64,000 nucleotides of DNA, taken from Tetraselmis striata. Taxonomy: Eukaryota > Chlorophyta > Chlorodendrophyceae > Chlorodendrales > Chlorodendraceae. Made by a program: the position numbers and the translations under genes. The notes under the pieces were generated by a model. The model had not been told where the DNA came from. It was given only the letters and a program-made list of their open reading frames with translations, and searched no databases. Shown here piece by piece: positions 44,526-51,792 of the stretch (position 1 is its first letter; each line of letters starts with the position of its first letter). Location: the NCBI GenBank assembly GCA_006384855.1, contig VCJN01001942.1:62001-126000 (forward strand). The letters run 5' to 3'.

Positions 44526-46523
44526 ATGCGACACCGCGTGCGGAGAAGATGGCGCGACTGGGAGAGCATCGGCGCGAGCGGACAAGTCTTGAGTTGGATC
44601 CGCCAAGGGGTCCGAATACGCTTCAAGAACGGGCGACGCCCTCACCCCTACAACCACGGCGTCTCTATGCGCGACGCCACTCAGGCACAACTGGACTTCA
44701 TGGCTACAGAACTGCCCCGCTTCGAGGCGATTGGCGCGTGGGAGCGCGGACACTGCAACAAGTGGGTATCCAGAATGTTTCTAGTCCCCAAGCCCGGCAC
44801 CAACAAGTGGCGCCTCATCATCGACCTACGGGAGCTCAACAAGTGGTGCAAGACTTTCACGATGTCCTACGAAACGCTCAAGCACCTGCGGCACCTGGCG
44901 CGCGCGGGAGATTGGTTCGTGTCGATGGACCTGGCCGATGGCTACTACGCCCTTGGGATTCGGGAGGAGGACCGCGACTTCTTTACCGTGAACTACCGAG
45001 GGGAGCTGTGGCGACTTGCGTGCCTACCGATGGGTTGGACAGGCTCGTCGTACTACTTCTGCAAATTGACGGCGGCCTTTACGGACTACCTGCGGACGCC
45101 CCTGAAGCGGCGCGACCCAGCGTTGCCTCCCACGGCCCCGTCCAAGCCTACTCGCCGTTTCCTACGCAACACTCGCTGGCGAGGCGAGCGGCTCCTACCA
45201 TATATGGACGACTTCCTTTTCCTCGCGGACTCCCGCGAGGCAGCCCTGGAGCTACGCGTCCGGTTAAGCACCTTGCTGGACCGCCTGGGCCTGCTGCGCA
45301 ACCCCAACAAGGGAGTCTGGGAGCCCACCCAGGTCGGCCCTCACCTGGGCCTGATCATCGACCTGAAGCGCGGCGAGTTCCGCGCCCCCGAGGAGAAGCT
45401 CATCGCGCTAGCCAAGGCCGCCCGTTCGCTCCTTGGCCGCGCAGCCTCCGACAAGCGCTGGCTCCCAGCTCGGCAGCTGGCGTCCTTTGCGGGCAAGGCG
45501 CAGTTCCTGTACTTGGCAGTTACGCCGGCCCGTTTCTTTCTGCGAGAGCTGCACTGCGTCCTCGCAACCCGGCAGGGCTGGGGCGGGCGCGTCAAGATGA
45601 CACACCAGCTGCGCCGCGACCTAGAGTGGTGGACCCAGGTACCTGCGCAACACAACGGTCGCTCTATGTACAAGCCTGTGGAGACCGCGTATCTTCACGC
45701 GGACTCCAGCTCGTACGGATGGGGGGCTGTGCTGAACAACAACAACGCTTACCAGACGCGCGGCTTCTGGTACGAGGACGACCGCTCGCATCACATCACG
45801 TGGAAGGAGCTTCGCGCGGTACGTCACGCGGTCGAATCGTTTTTGCCGCAACTCCGAGGACGGCGCGTCTTACTGCACGAGGACAACACGGCCGTGGTGG
45901 CAGCGCTGACCAACCTTACCTCTCGGTCGCCCGTCATGATGGAGGAGCTCCGCAAGCTGTGGCACCTCCTGGATATCCACGACATCTCCATCAGGCCCCG
46001 GTACATCCAGTCGGCAGCCAACGTTTGGGCGGACCGACTCAGCAGGGAGCTGGACGACTCCGACTGGCAGCTCAATCCGCGAATATTCGCGTACCTGCAG
46101 CGCTTGTGGGGTCCGCACACCGTCGACAGATTTGCGTCGATGGAAAATACGCAACTTCCACGGTACAATTCCCGCTGGCGCGACCCGCATTGCGAAGCGG
46201 TGGATTCTCTCCATTTGCCGGACGAGTTCTGGCGCAGGGAACACAATTATTGCAATCCCCCGTGGGGTTTGTTGGACGATTTGGCGGACAAACTGCGACA
46301 GTCGGGCGCGGCCGCCACGGTCATCGCACCGCACTGGCCAGGACGGCGTTGGTACCAGCTGCTGCAAGACCTCGCCACCGAGACGATCGTCTACCCGCCT
46401 ACCCGCGACCTCTTCTTTCCTGGGCGGCGGGGAACGCGCGCGGGGGTCGGACGGCCCGGCTGGAGCGTCGTGGCCTTTCGGCTGCCACGCCGGCATGGCT
46501 GCACCTCCGCCGTGGGTCGCTAG
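44526..46523 (+). CDS. E1 reverse transcriptase-RNase H-methyltransferase-like polyprotein
   Basis: 665 residues from ATG 44526, 46 bp after the gag stop; the frame is open further upstream only as a shadow of gag. The N-terminal segment WIRQGVRIRF...ELPRFEAIGAW is typical of DIRS RTs. RT motifs follow: LVPKPGTNKWRLIIDLRELN, FVSMDLADGYYALGI, LPMGWTGS and YMDD at residues 226-229. RNase H follows at residues about 385-510, with HADSS, ELRAV, HEDNTAVVAAL and SAANVWADRLS. A methyltransferase-like domain ends the protein (RFASMENTQLPRYNSRW, CNPPW at about 576-580, VIAPHWPGRRWY), a domain found in DIRS and PAT elements. No catalytic residue appears lost. It copies the element RNA into DNA. Confidence 0.93.
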   Translation: MRHRVRRRWRDWESIGASGQVLSWIRQGVRIRFKNGRRPHPYNHGVSMRDATQAQLDFMATELPRFEAIGAWERGHCNKWVSRMFLVPKPGTNKWRLIIDLRELNKWCKTFTMSYETLKHLRHLARAGDWFVSMDLADGYYALGIREEDRDFFTVNYRGELWRLACLPMGWTGSSYYFCKLTAAFTDYLRTPLKRRDPALPPTAPSKPTRRFLRNTRWRGERLLPYMDDFLFLADSREAALELRVRLSTLLDRLGLLRNPNKGVWEPTQVGPHLGLIIDLKRGEFRAPEEKLIALAKAARSLLGRAASDKRWLPARQLASFAGKAQFLYLAVTPARFFLRELHCVLATRQGWGGRVKMTHQLRRDLEWWTQVPAQHNGRSMYKPVETAYLHADSSSYGWGAVLNNNNAYQTRGFWYEDDRSHHITWKELRAVRHAVESFLPQLRGRRVLLHEDNTAVVAALTNLTSRSPVMMEELRKLWHLLDIHDISIRPRYIQSAANVWADRLSRELDDSDWQLNPRIFAYLQRLWGPHTVDRFASMENTQLPRYNSRWRDPHCEAVDSLHLPDEFWRREHNYCNPPWGLLDDLADKLRQSGAAATVIAPHWPGRRWYQLLQDLATETIVYPPTRDLFFPGRRGTRAGVGRPGWSVVAFRLPRRHGCTSAVGR

Positions 46524-46531
46524 GCCGGGCT

Positions 46532-47722
46532 ATGGCCGTGCAGCCGTCGCTGCAGTACAGTGTGCAGTACCCGGGCCGCCTGTCCCATACTCGACGCGCG
46601 CGCTACCGGCTGGCGGTGCGCTCCGTCTCTGAGGCGCCCTGGTCGGCATCAATGGCGGCCGAGCTCCGGTCTTTGTTGGGGACCGACGACGTTGGTCAAG
46701 CGGCACTCGGGTTGCTTACGGGTTCGCTGGCGGCCGGCACCTACCGCAACTACGACAGCGGCATGCGCTCTTTCGCTACTTTCTGCGAGCAGGAGGGCTT
46801 GCGCCCGCTGCAGGCTACTACCAGCACGATCGTCCGCTACACTGCCTGGCTGGGCATGCAGGGTACCGTCGGCGCGGAATCCCTTCAACAATACTACTCG
46901 TCCATCAACAAGTACTTCCGCGACCATCAGCGCCAGCCTATCGCCCTCGGCGAAATGGTGGCCGACGCGCGCCGCGGCCTGGCCATCCAGCAAGAGCGTC
47001 TTGCGGCGGAAGACGTCCGCGTCGCCCTGCCTGCGCCCGTTGCGGCTGACATCCTAAACACCGCGATTGGATTTCGGCAGGCATTGGTGTGGGAACCCGC
47101 TAATATTGCGGACATCCGCGCTTTCAGAGCCGCGCTCGCGACGATTACGGCGTACGTCTTCATGTGCCGCGCGGAGTCCGGCATTAGCTGCGAGACCGGT
47201 GATATAGTGGTCGACCGGCCGTCCGGAAGCATTCTACTGTACGTCCGCAAACAGAAAGGCGACCAGCGTACGAGGGTTTCCGCTAAGCCCCTGATAAATC
47301 TGCCCATCGCCGCCGTTCCTGACTTCGCTGACCTGCTGGACTGGTACACCGTCAGTCGCGACGCCTACTGCCGCCGTTTCTACGGCGCCAGCCCGCCGCC
47401 CAAGTTCTGGAGCATCTCCCCGCTAGAGTCTTCCGCCACTTGGTCGGTTTCAGCCACTCTTACCGAGTGGTTGCGGGACGCCTATCTGGCGGCAGGCGCC
47501 CGACCTCCCACCGGTTTCAAGTGGACATCGCACAGTTTACGCAAGGGTGCCGCTTCCGCAGCAAGCTGCGTCGGCGTCCCCTTGCCGGCCATCAAACACA
47601 TGGGCGATTGGTCGAAGAACAGCGAGGTGGTCACCGGGAAATACATCGACCCGACCATGCGCCCGACTCCTGCGGCCTGGAGGTTCTTCGGTTGGCTCGT
47701 CCCCGTCCGGCCGCCGGCCTAA
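46532..47722 (+). CDS. E1 tyrosine recombinase
   Basis: 396 residues from ATG 46532, 8 bp after the RT stop. It integrates the circular DNA intermediate. An N-terminal core-binding-like half (TYRNYDSGMRSFATFCEQEG, residues about 70-90) precedes the catalytic half. The catalytic half has an arginine in CRAESG (about residue 213), H334-S-L-R337 in SHSLRKGAAS, and the nucleophile Y371 in KYIDP. These are the His-x-x-Arg and Tyr of the YR superfamily. The same frame is open for 1057 codons back to 44549, but the upstream part is an overlap of the RT frame. B1 begins 31 bp after the stop. Confidence 0.93.
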   Translation: MAVQPSLQYSVQYPGRLSHTRRARYRLAVRSVSEAPWSASMAAELRSLLGTDDVGQAALGLLTGSLAAGTYRNYDSGMRSFATFCEQEGLRPLQATTSTIVRYTAWLGMQGTVGAESLQQYYSSINKYFRDHQRQPIALGEMVADARRGLAIQQERLAAEDVRVALPAPVAADILNTAIGFRQALVWEPANIADIRAFRAALATITAYVFMCRAESGISCETGDIVVDRPSGSILLYVRKQKGDQRTRVSAKPLINLPIAAVPDFADLLDWYTVSRDAYCRRFYGASPPPKFWSISPLESSATWSVSATLTEWLRDAYLAAGARPPTGFKWTSHSLRKGAASAASCVGVPLPAIKHMGDWSKNSEVVTGKYIDPTMRPTPAAWRFFGWLVPVRPPA

Positions 47723-47753
47723 GCTTCCTGTGCTAGCCTTTGGCTTTCGTCTC

Positions 47754-47779
47754 TGGCAAACAGTGCCTCCTTGGGTAAA
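47754..47779 (+). repeat. E1 split direct repeat B1
   Basis: 26 bp, TGGCAAACAGTG...GGGTAAA, identical to 48053-48078. Confidence 0.93.
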
Positions 47780-47956
47780 TGGTCAGATGTAGTCATCTAG
47801 AGGTTTACAGTACATTAGCTATGTTGTACTGCGCACGACCCCCGAGGTCGGCGCACGGACTAAGGCCTGCCGGCCCGCACCAGCACTACGACCTGAGGGA
47901 TCCACCCTCGGGCACAGGCACTCTCTGCTTTGCGCTCGCCTCAACCGGCTCGCGCA
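47780..47956 (+). repeat. E1 split direct repeat A2
   Basis: Second A copy; its left edge touches B1 at 47779/47780, recreating the B-A junction expected of a circular intermediate. Confidence 0.95.
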
Positions 47957-48031
47957 CCCACCCACCCTCAACCATCTTTTTGCGCTAGGAGACACCCAGG
48001 CCAAGCCTGTGGTTCTCGTCTTAGCCTCCAA

Positions 48032-48036
48032 TGTAA
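48032..48036 (+). terminator. Probable poly(A) signal of E1
   Basis: TGTAA, the chlorophyte poly(A) signal, lies between A2 and B2 and 42 bp before the element end. E2 has the same arrangement. Confidence 0.5.
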
Positions 48037-48052
48037 GCGAGCTGACATTCTT

Positions 48053-48078
48053 TGGCAAACAGTGCCTCCTTGGGTAAA
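48053..48078 (+). repeat. E1 split direct repeat B2
   Basis: Right terminus of E1, identical to B1. Confidence 0.93.
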
Positions 48079-48106
48079 CATACATTAATCGCTACAAGTA
48101 CCTGTA

Positions 48107-48292
48107 TGATCTAAACTAGTTTATGGGGTTTCCATCCTTGACCTAACCGCTTTTCAGCTACAAGTGCTGCGCAGTGGTACGGGAACTAGTAACTGTTGTT
48201 GCGCCCTTGTTGGGTGCAGCACGAGTAGACATAAAAGCAGCCAGAACAGCTGAGCCTGCCATCTTCCAGTTTTCGCTGCGTTCCACGCAGCG
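48107..48292 (+). repeat. E2 split direct repeat A1
   Basis: 186 bp, identical to 51023-51208. Its 3' edge coincides with a 7-bp-stem hairpin (CGCTGCG, loop TTCCA, CGCAGCG) at 48274-48292. Confidence 0.95.
48230..48237 (+). promoter_or_regulatory. TATA-like box in E2 repeat A1
   Basis: CATAAAAG about 170 bp before the gag ATG. It is partly kept in E4 (GCATAAAGGC in A1, ACATAAAATAAAG in A2), so it may be the element's promoter. The copy in A2 could drive flanking DNA. Confidence 0.3.
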
Positions 48293-48405
48293 ATGTAAAA
48301 ACTGTCTCGTAACCCGTTGCGAGCAAGGTCACCCCAGGTTGTTCAAGACCACACCCGGCTCGCCACCCGAGTGTGATATTCTCGTCCGTACGTCCGTGCG
48401 TTACC

Positions 48406-49281
48406 ATGCCAGATGGAGAAGAACCCGTCGCTGAGCCGACGTTGGAGTCGCTGAACGCAGATATGAGGGCCCAGTCTTCATTACTGCGAGAGCTGGCTAC
48501 AGCTGTGGCACAATTGACGGCTCGTGATCGTGTTGTTGATGGAGAAGGGGCACATGGCTCCGGCTCCGGGCAGCACTTCGCGGGACAGCCGACAGGCAGC
48601 GGGGGAGCCGCAGAGCGCCCCGACTTGCTAGAGCTAGCCCAGAGCGGCCGTGTCGGAGCAAAATCCGTGAGTGCCGAGGATGATTACCTCGCGGTGCCAG
48701 AGCTACTGCAGAGAGCAGATTCTGGTTACGAGGCCGTTCGACCGGTCAGCCGAGTGCCTGGACTTTTCCCTTTGAGCACCGACCTAACGAACGAGTATCT
48801 CAAGCAGGATGACCGGCGTTTGCCGGCCCAGGAGGAGTACTTGTGGATGTCGTGTTTCGGGGCCCACATGGCCGCCCTTTTCGTGGCGCTCGACGAGCTG
48901 CTACCTTACGTCCCCGCCACTAACCAGGACTTCACCCCCTACCTCGCGAGAGCTCGGAATCACGCCGAGGCCATCGACAAGGCGTTTCGTTTTCGTCTAG
49001 CCTTCCTGCGGAGGCTGAATGAGATCAAGCGTGTGCACGGTGACCAAGGTGTTCTGGACGTGCTGCGAGCTCAGCATTTTCAGCCTGCTTCGGAGCATCT
49101 GGGTTCTGCGATTTTTGGGGACCTCATGAGGGACTACGAGCGTCGTGTCTTCGAGGCGACCGTGGCCAGCAGCGCCAAGGCGACCGCTACTTCTCGAGTA
49201 GCGGCTGCAGCTGCAGGTCGCGGGCGTGGGCGAGGACGTGGCGGCGGACGTGGACGCGGCCGCGAAGGTGAGCACGAATGA
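48406..49281 (+). CDS. E2 gag-like protein with RG-rich tail
   Basis: 291 residues from MPDGEEPV at 48406; the frame is open to 48373 but the upstream Met is not conserved in E3 or E4, whereas the MPDGEEP start is in E3. Residues about 15-40 form a short helical segment. The middle is a helical domain (LFPLSTDLTNEYLKQDDRR, WMSCFGAHMAALFVALDELL, RARNHAEAIDKAFRFRLAFL). The C terminus is a run of Gly-Arg repeats (AGRGRGRGRGGGRGRGRE), as in RNA-binding tails. There is no zinc knuckle and no similarity I can see to the E1 gag beyond composition. It could coat the element's RNA or DNA; gag function is inferred from position. Confidence 0.75.
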   Translation: MPDGEEPVAEPTLESLNADMRAQSSLLRELATAVAQLTARDRVVDGEGAHGSGSGQHFAGQPTGSGGAAERPDLLELAQSGRVGAKSVSAEDDYLAVPELLQRADSGYEAVRPVSRVPGLFPLSTDLTNEYLKQDDRRLPAQEEYLWMSCFGAHMAALFVALDELLPYVPATNQDFTPYLARARNHAEAIDKAFRFRLAFLRRLNEIKRVHGDQGVLDVLRAQHFQPASEHLGSAIFGDLMRDYERRVFEATVASSAKATATSRVAAAAAGRGRGRGRGGGRGRGREGEHE

Positions 49282-49317
49282 CGGCGTGGGGCGCCGCTCG
49301 TCGGAGCTGCAGGAGCC

Positions 49318-50943
49318 TTGCGAGGCCACCTTTCGGTGACCGCCGCAAGACGCACCCTTGCAGCTCAACGGCGGGATGAGCGCCCTGTGTCAGGACCTGA
49401 CCCCCCCACCTTACAGACTTCATTTAGACCTTCCTCGGTGCGGCGCTTCTTACAGCTACAGCCGAGTGCGGCTCAACCATCCGCACGCCTGCACATGGCG
49501 GCTCAACCATCCGCCTTTCTTACAACCCCATCTCTGCGTTCGTCGGTTGTTACACTACGTGTTACAACCGGTTCGCAACGACCAAGTTTCGCGCGTGTAC
49601 GTTACGCACGGGACAGGCGCTACGAGCGCGAAGGGCGCGCGGGGCGGCCCTCTTACCTGAACCTAGCCCCGCAAACCCGTACTGGAACTACTGCAAACCC
49701 GTCCAACAACTACCGGCCAACCGCCGGGAACCTAACTGCTGCTGCCGAGTACTTTGCGAACAGTAGCCGTGCCGGTGGAACTCTGTCAGTAAAACGACGC
49801 ACTTACGTAATCGACGAGCCCGCAGCTATCGCTCCATGGGCTGCGTCACTGCGATCTCGGCTGCAGGACGCGTTCGGCTCAGACGAGCTAGGCCAACGGA
49901 CGCTGGACCTGCTCTCCAGCTCCCTCAGCGCGCAGACCCTCAAGAGCTACGCCGGCAGACTGTCTCAGTTCGCTGAGTTCTGTCACGACTCCGAGAACAT
50001 CAGCCCGCTGGAAGCGACTACTGCTACTGTTGTTCGGTACGTTGCCTGGATCGGGGAGCGAGGGCACATCGCAGCTAAGTCGCTGCAGCCCTACCTGTCT
50101 GCCATCAACACCTTCTTCGAGCTGCACAACCTCGTCCCGATCGCCAAGGACAGCCTACACCTCACTTCGGCAAGGCGTGGGTTAATGTTGCGGCAGCGCC
50201 GACTTGACGCTGCCCCTCTGCGTGTCCCTCTGCCTGCGGATGTAGCTTACCGCTTCGTCTCAAAGGCCGAGCTAATTGTGTCTGCTCCTTACCCAGAGTC
50301 CCACCTCGACTACCGAGCTCTCTTGGCCTCGGTTGTCAACTTCCTGTTCTTTGCCAGGGGCCTTACTGGCGTCTCCTGTCGAGTGCAAGATGTGTATGTC
50401 GACACCTACAACATCACCTTGCAGATCTACCGCGAGAAAGGTCGGGCTGGCCGTCGGGGACCCGACGACCTGCGCGTACTTCTCCTTCCAGTGTCCGAGC
50501 ACCCTCGAGTGGCACGACTCTTGCGCTACTTCATCGACAACGTCCAATCTGTCCCCCTGGTTACTGTTGGCTTGGCTGCCTCCAACTTCTGGGCTGTCAA
50601 TGTGGCGGAGCAGTCAAAACCTTGGACTGCGGCTACGATGTCAGACTGGTTGTCTACAGCAGTCAGCCTAGTCAACGCTGCCCCTCCTGCTGGCACTTCC
50701 TGGACTTCCCACAGTCTACGCAAGGGCGCAGCCTCTGCAGCAAACGCCATCGGAACGCCACTGTCCCACATCCGCTACCAGGGCGGTTGGGCCACTAACT
50801 CCGATGTCGTTCTGGACTACATCGACCCCAACGTTCTTCCTTCTCCTGGCGCGTGGTTCTTCTTTGGACACATCGCCCCCCTCCGCCACTTCCAAGTCCA
50901 ACAGGACTCCGCAGCGGTGGCCTTCCCAGTGCCTCCTTCATGA
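49318..50943 (+). CDS. E2 tyrosine recombinase
   Basis: 541 residues from ATG 49318; MAAQPSAF at 49495 is an alternative start and would remove a Pro/Arg-rich leader. The core-binding half has TLKSYAGRLSQFAEFCHDSE, then YVAWIGERGH and YLSAINTFFELHNL, aligning with the E1 YR. The catalytic half has RGLTGVSCRV, H465-S-L-R468 in SHSLRKGAAS, GGWATNSDVV and the nucleophile Y501 in DYIDPNV. It is therefore a DIRS/PAT-class recombinase with all visible catalytic residues, longer than E1's because of its N-terminal leader. It follows gag by 36 bp. In E3 and E4 the equivalent tyrosine is mutated. Confidence 0.92.
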   Translation: MRGHLSVTAARRTLAAQRRDERPVSGPDPPTLQTSFRPSSVRRFLQLQPSAAQPSARLHMAAQPSAFLTTPSLRSSVVTLRVTTGSQRPSFARVRYARDRRYEREGRAGRPSYLNLAPQTRTGTTANPSNNYRPTAGNLTAAAEYFANSSRAGGTLSVKRRTYVIDEPAAIAPWAASLRSRLQDAFGSDELGQRTLDLLSSSLSAQTLKSYAGRLSQFAEFCHDSENISPLEATTATVVRYVAWIGERGHIAAKSLQPYLSAINTFFELHNLVPIAKDSLHLTSARRGLMLRQRRLDAAPLRVPLPADVAYRFVSKAELIVSAPYPESHLDYRALLASVVNFLFFARGLTGVSCRVQDVYVDTYNITLQIYREKGRAGRRGPDDLRVLLLPVSEHPRVARLLRYFIDNVQSVPLVTVGLAASNFWAVNVAEQSKPWTAATMSDWLSTAVSLVNAAPPAGTSWTSHSLRKGAASAANAIGTPLSHIRYQGGWATNSDVVLDYIDPNVLPSPGAWFFFGHIAPLRHFQVQQDSAAVAFPVPPS

Positions 50944-50996
50944 CTTGGCGCTACCCCTTCTCCGTCAATCCACCGCTCTCTACGTTCGCTCAAGAC

Positions 50997-51022
50997 TGGC
51001 AAAACCAGACTCAACTTTGAAA
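50997..51022 (+). repeat. E2 split direct repeat B1
   Basis: 26 bp, TGGCAAAACCAGACTCAAC then TTTGAAA, identical to 51302-51327. Like the E1 B repeat it starts TGGCAAA, ends AAA and is 26 bp long. Confidence 0.93.
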
Positions 51023-51208
51023 TGATCTAAACTAGTTTATGGGGTTTCCATCCTTGACCTAACCGCTTTTCAGCTACAAGTGCTGCGCAGTGGTACGGGA
51101 ACTAGTAACTGTTGTTGCGCCCTTGTTGGGTGCAGCACGAGTAGACATAAAAGCAGCCAGAACAGCTGAGCCTGCCATCTTCCAGTTTTCGCTGCGTTCC
51201 ACGCAGCG
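51023..51208 (+). repeat. E2 split direct repeat A2
   Basis: Second A copy, directly preceded by B1. It ends with the same hairpin at 51190-51208. Confidence 0.95.
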
Positions 51209-51276
51209 CCCCCCCTGACTCCGTTTTCCCTCCACGCTTTTCGCTAAACCTTCCTGCCAATTTCGGCTCTTGACCG

Positions 51277-51281
51277 TGTAA
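51277..51281 (+). terminator. Probable poly(A) signal of E2
   Basis: TGTAA between A2 and B2. E3 keeps the same word (TTACA on the plus strand at about 10484) in the same relative place. Confidence 0.5.
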
Positions 51282-51301
51282 AACAGCCTGCGCGACCTTT
51301 T

Positions 51302-51327
51302 TGGCAAAACCAGACTCAACTTTGAAA
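51302..51327 (+). repeat. E2 split direct repeat B2
   Basis: Right terminus of E2, identical to B1. Confidence 0.93.
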
Positions 51328-51792
51328 TACCTGTACCGACACATTAATATACGGGTCGGGTAGTATCACCATCAACCTCGTCTGATGTACGTACACGGGT
51401 ACGGTACCGCTAGCTCGTCGCTGATGCTGGAGCGCGGCGGGAACGACGAGCAGACGCGCCGGTTGGACAACAGACGCTGCTACCGGGTAGTCGAAGCCTG
51501 GCGGATTGTATCACACGACGCAGCCGCTTGCGCCGAACACGCGGAGGCATCCGAGGCAAAGCAGGGACGCCACTTCTCTCGACGTCGAAACCAGAGCCGA
51601 GCAACCAGCTTCAGCCTCTGGGCTAGGGCTAGCCCACTACCGACGATCGACTTGACGCCAGACACGCCGAGCAGGCGGGCTGCGTCGTCCTGCGGCACAT
51701 AACACGCGACCTCGCCTGTCGACGATCAGGCGCCACCCGTACCCATACTCGAGCACCGTCGCCTGTTCAGCTCCGCCGTTCAAACAGCAAAA
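51328..51792. other. Upstream region of the 51793 gene
   Basis: No other gene seen. It contains GTACGGTACC-like palindromes near 51385-51405; similar GTAC-rich words occur at many intergenic sites in the window. Confidence 0.4.

Larger units (their letters stand above)
43218..48078 (+). mobile_element. E1: intact PAT/DIRS-like tyrosine-recombinase retroelement
   Basis: A 4861-bp element with the arrangement A1 (43218-43394), ORFs, B1 (47754-47779) directly abutting A2 (47780-47956), then B2 (48053-48078). These split direct repeats are the hallmark of PAT-type (Kangaroo-like) YR retroelements. The two 177-bp A copies and the two 26-bp B copies look identical, implying recent insertion. Three ORFs in order are gag-like, RT-RNase H-methyltransferase-like, and YR, all open. 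A TGTAA signal at 48032-48036 lies between A2 and B2. No target duplication is expected or seen. Confidence 0.93.
48107..51327 (+). mobile_element. E2: intact gag-YR element with split direct repeats and no RT
   Basis: A 3221-bp element laid out as A1 (48107-48292), gag-like ORF, YR ORF, B1 (50997-51022) abutting A2 (51023-51208), then B2 (51302-51327). The 186-bp A copies and the 26-bp B copies are identical by eye, so the insertion is recent. The layout is that of a PAT-type element, but nothing between the gag stop and the YR domain encodes reverse transcriptase or RNase H. Only 36 bp separate the two ORFs. It starts 28 bp after E1. Short TACCTGTA words lie on both flanks (48099-48106 and 51328-51334 with the shared T). 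E3 and E4 are decayed relatives with the same two-ORF design. Confidence 0.92.

Noticed and set aside
44549-46531. Upstream 661 codons of the 1057-codon frame that ends with the E1 recombinase
   Set aside because: The open frame overlaps the RT frame, where RT motifs are clear. Its residues are Arg/Pro/Gly-rich shadow sequence; only the last 396 codons are a recombinase.
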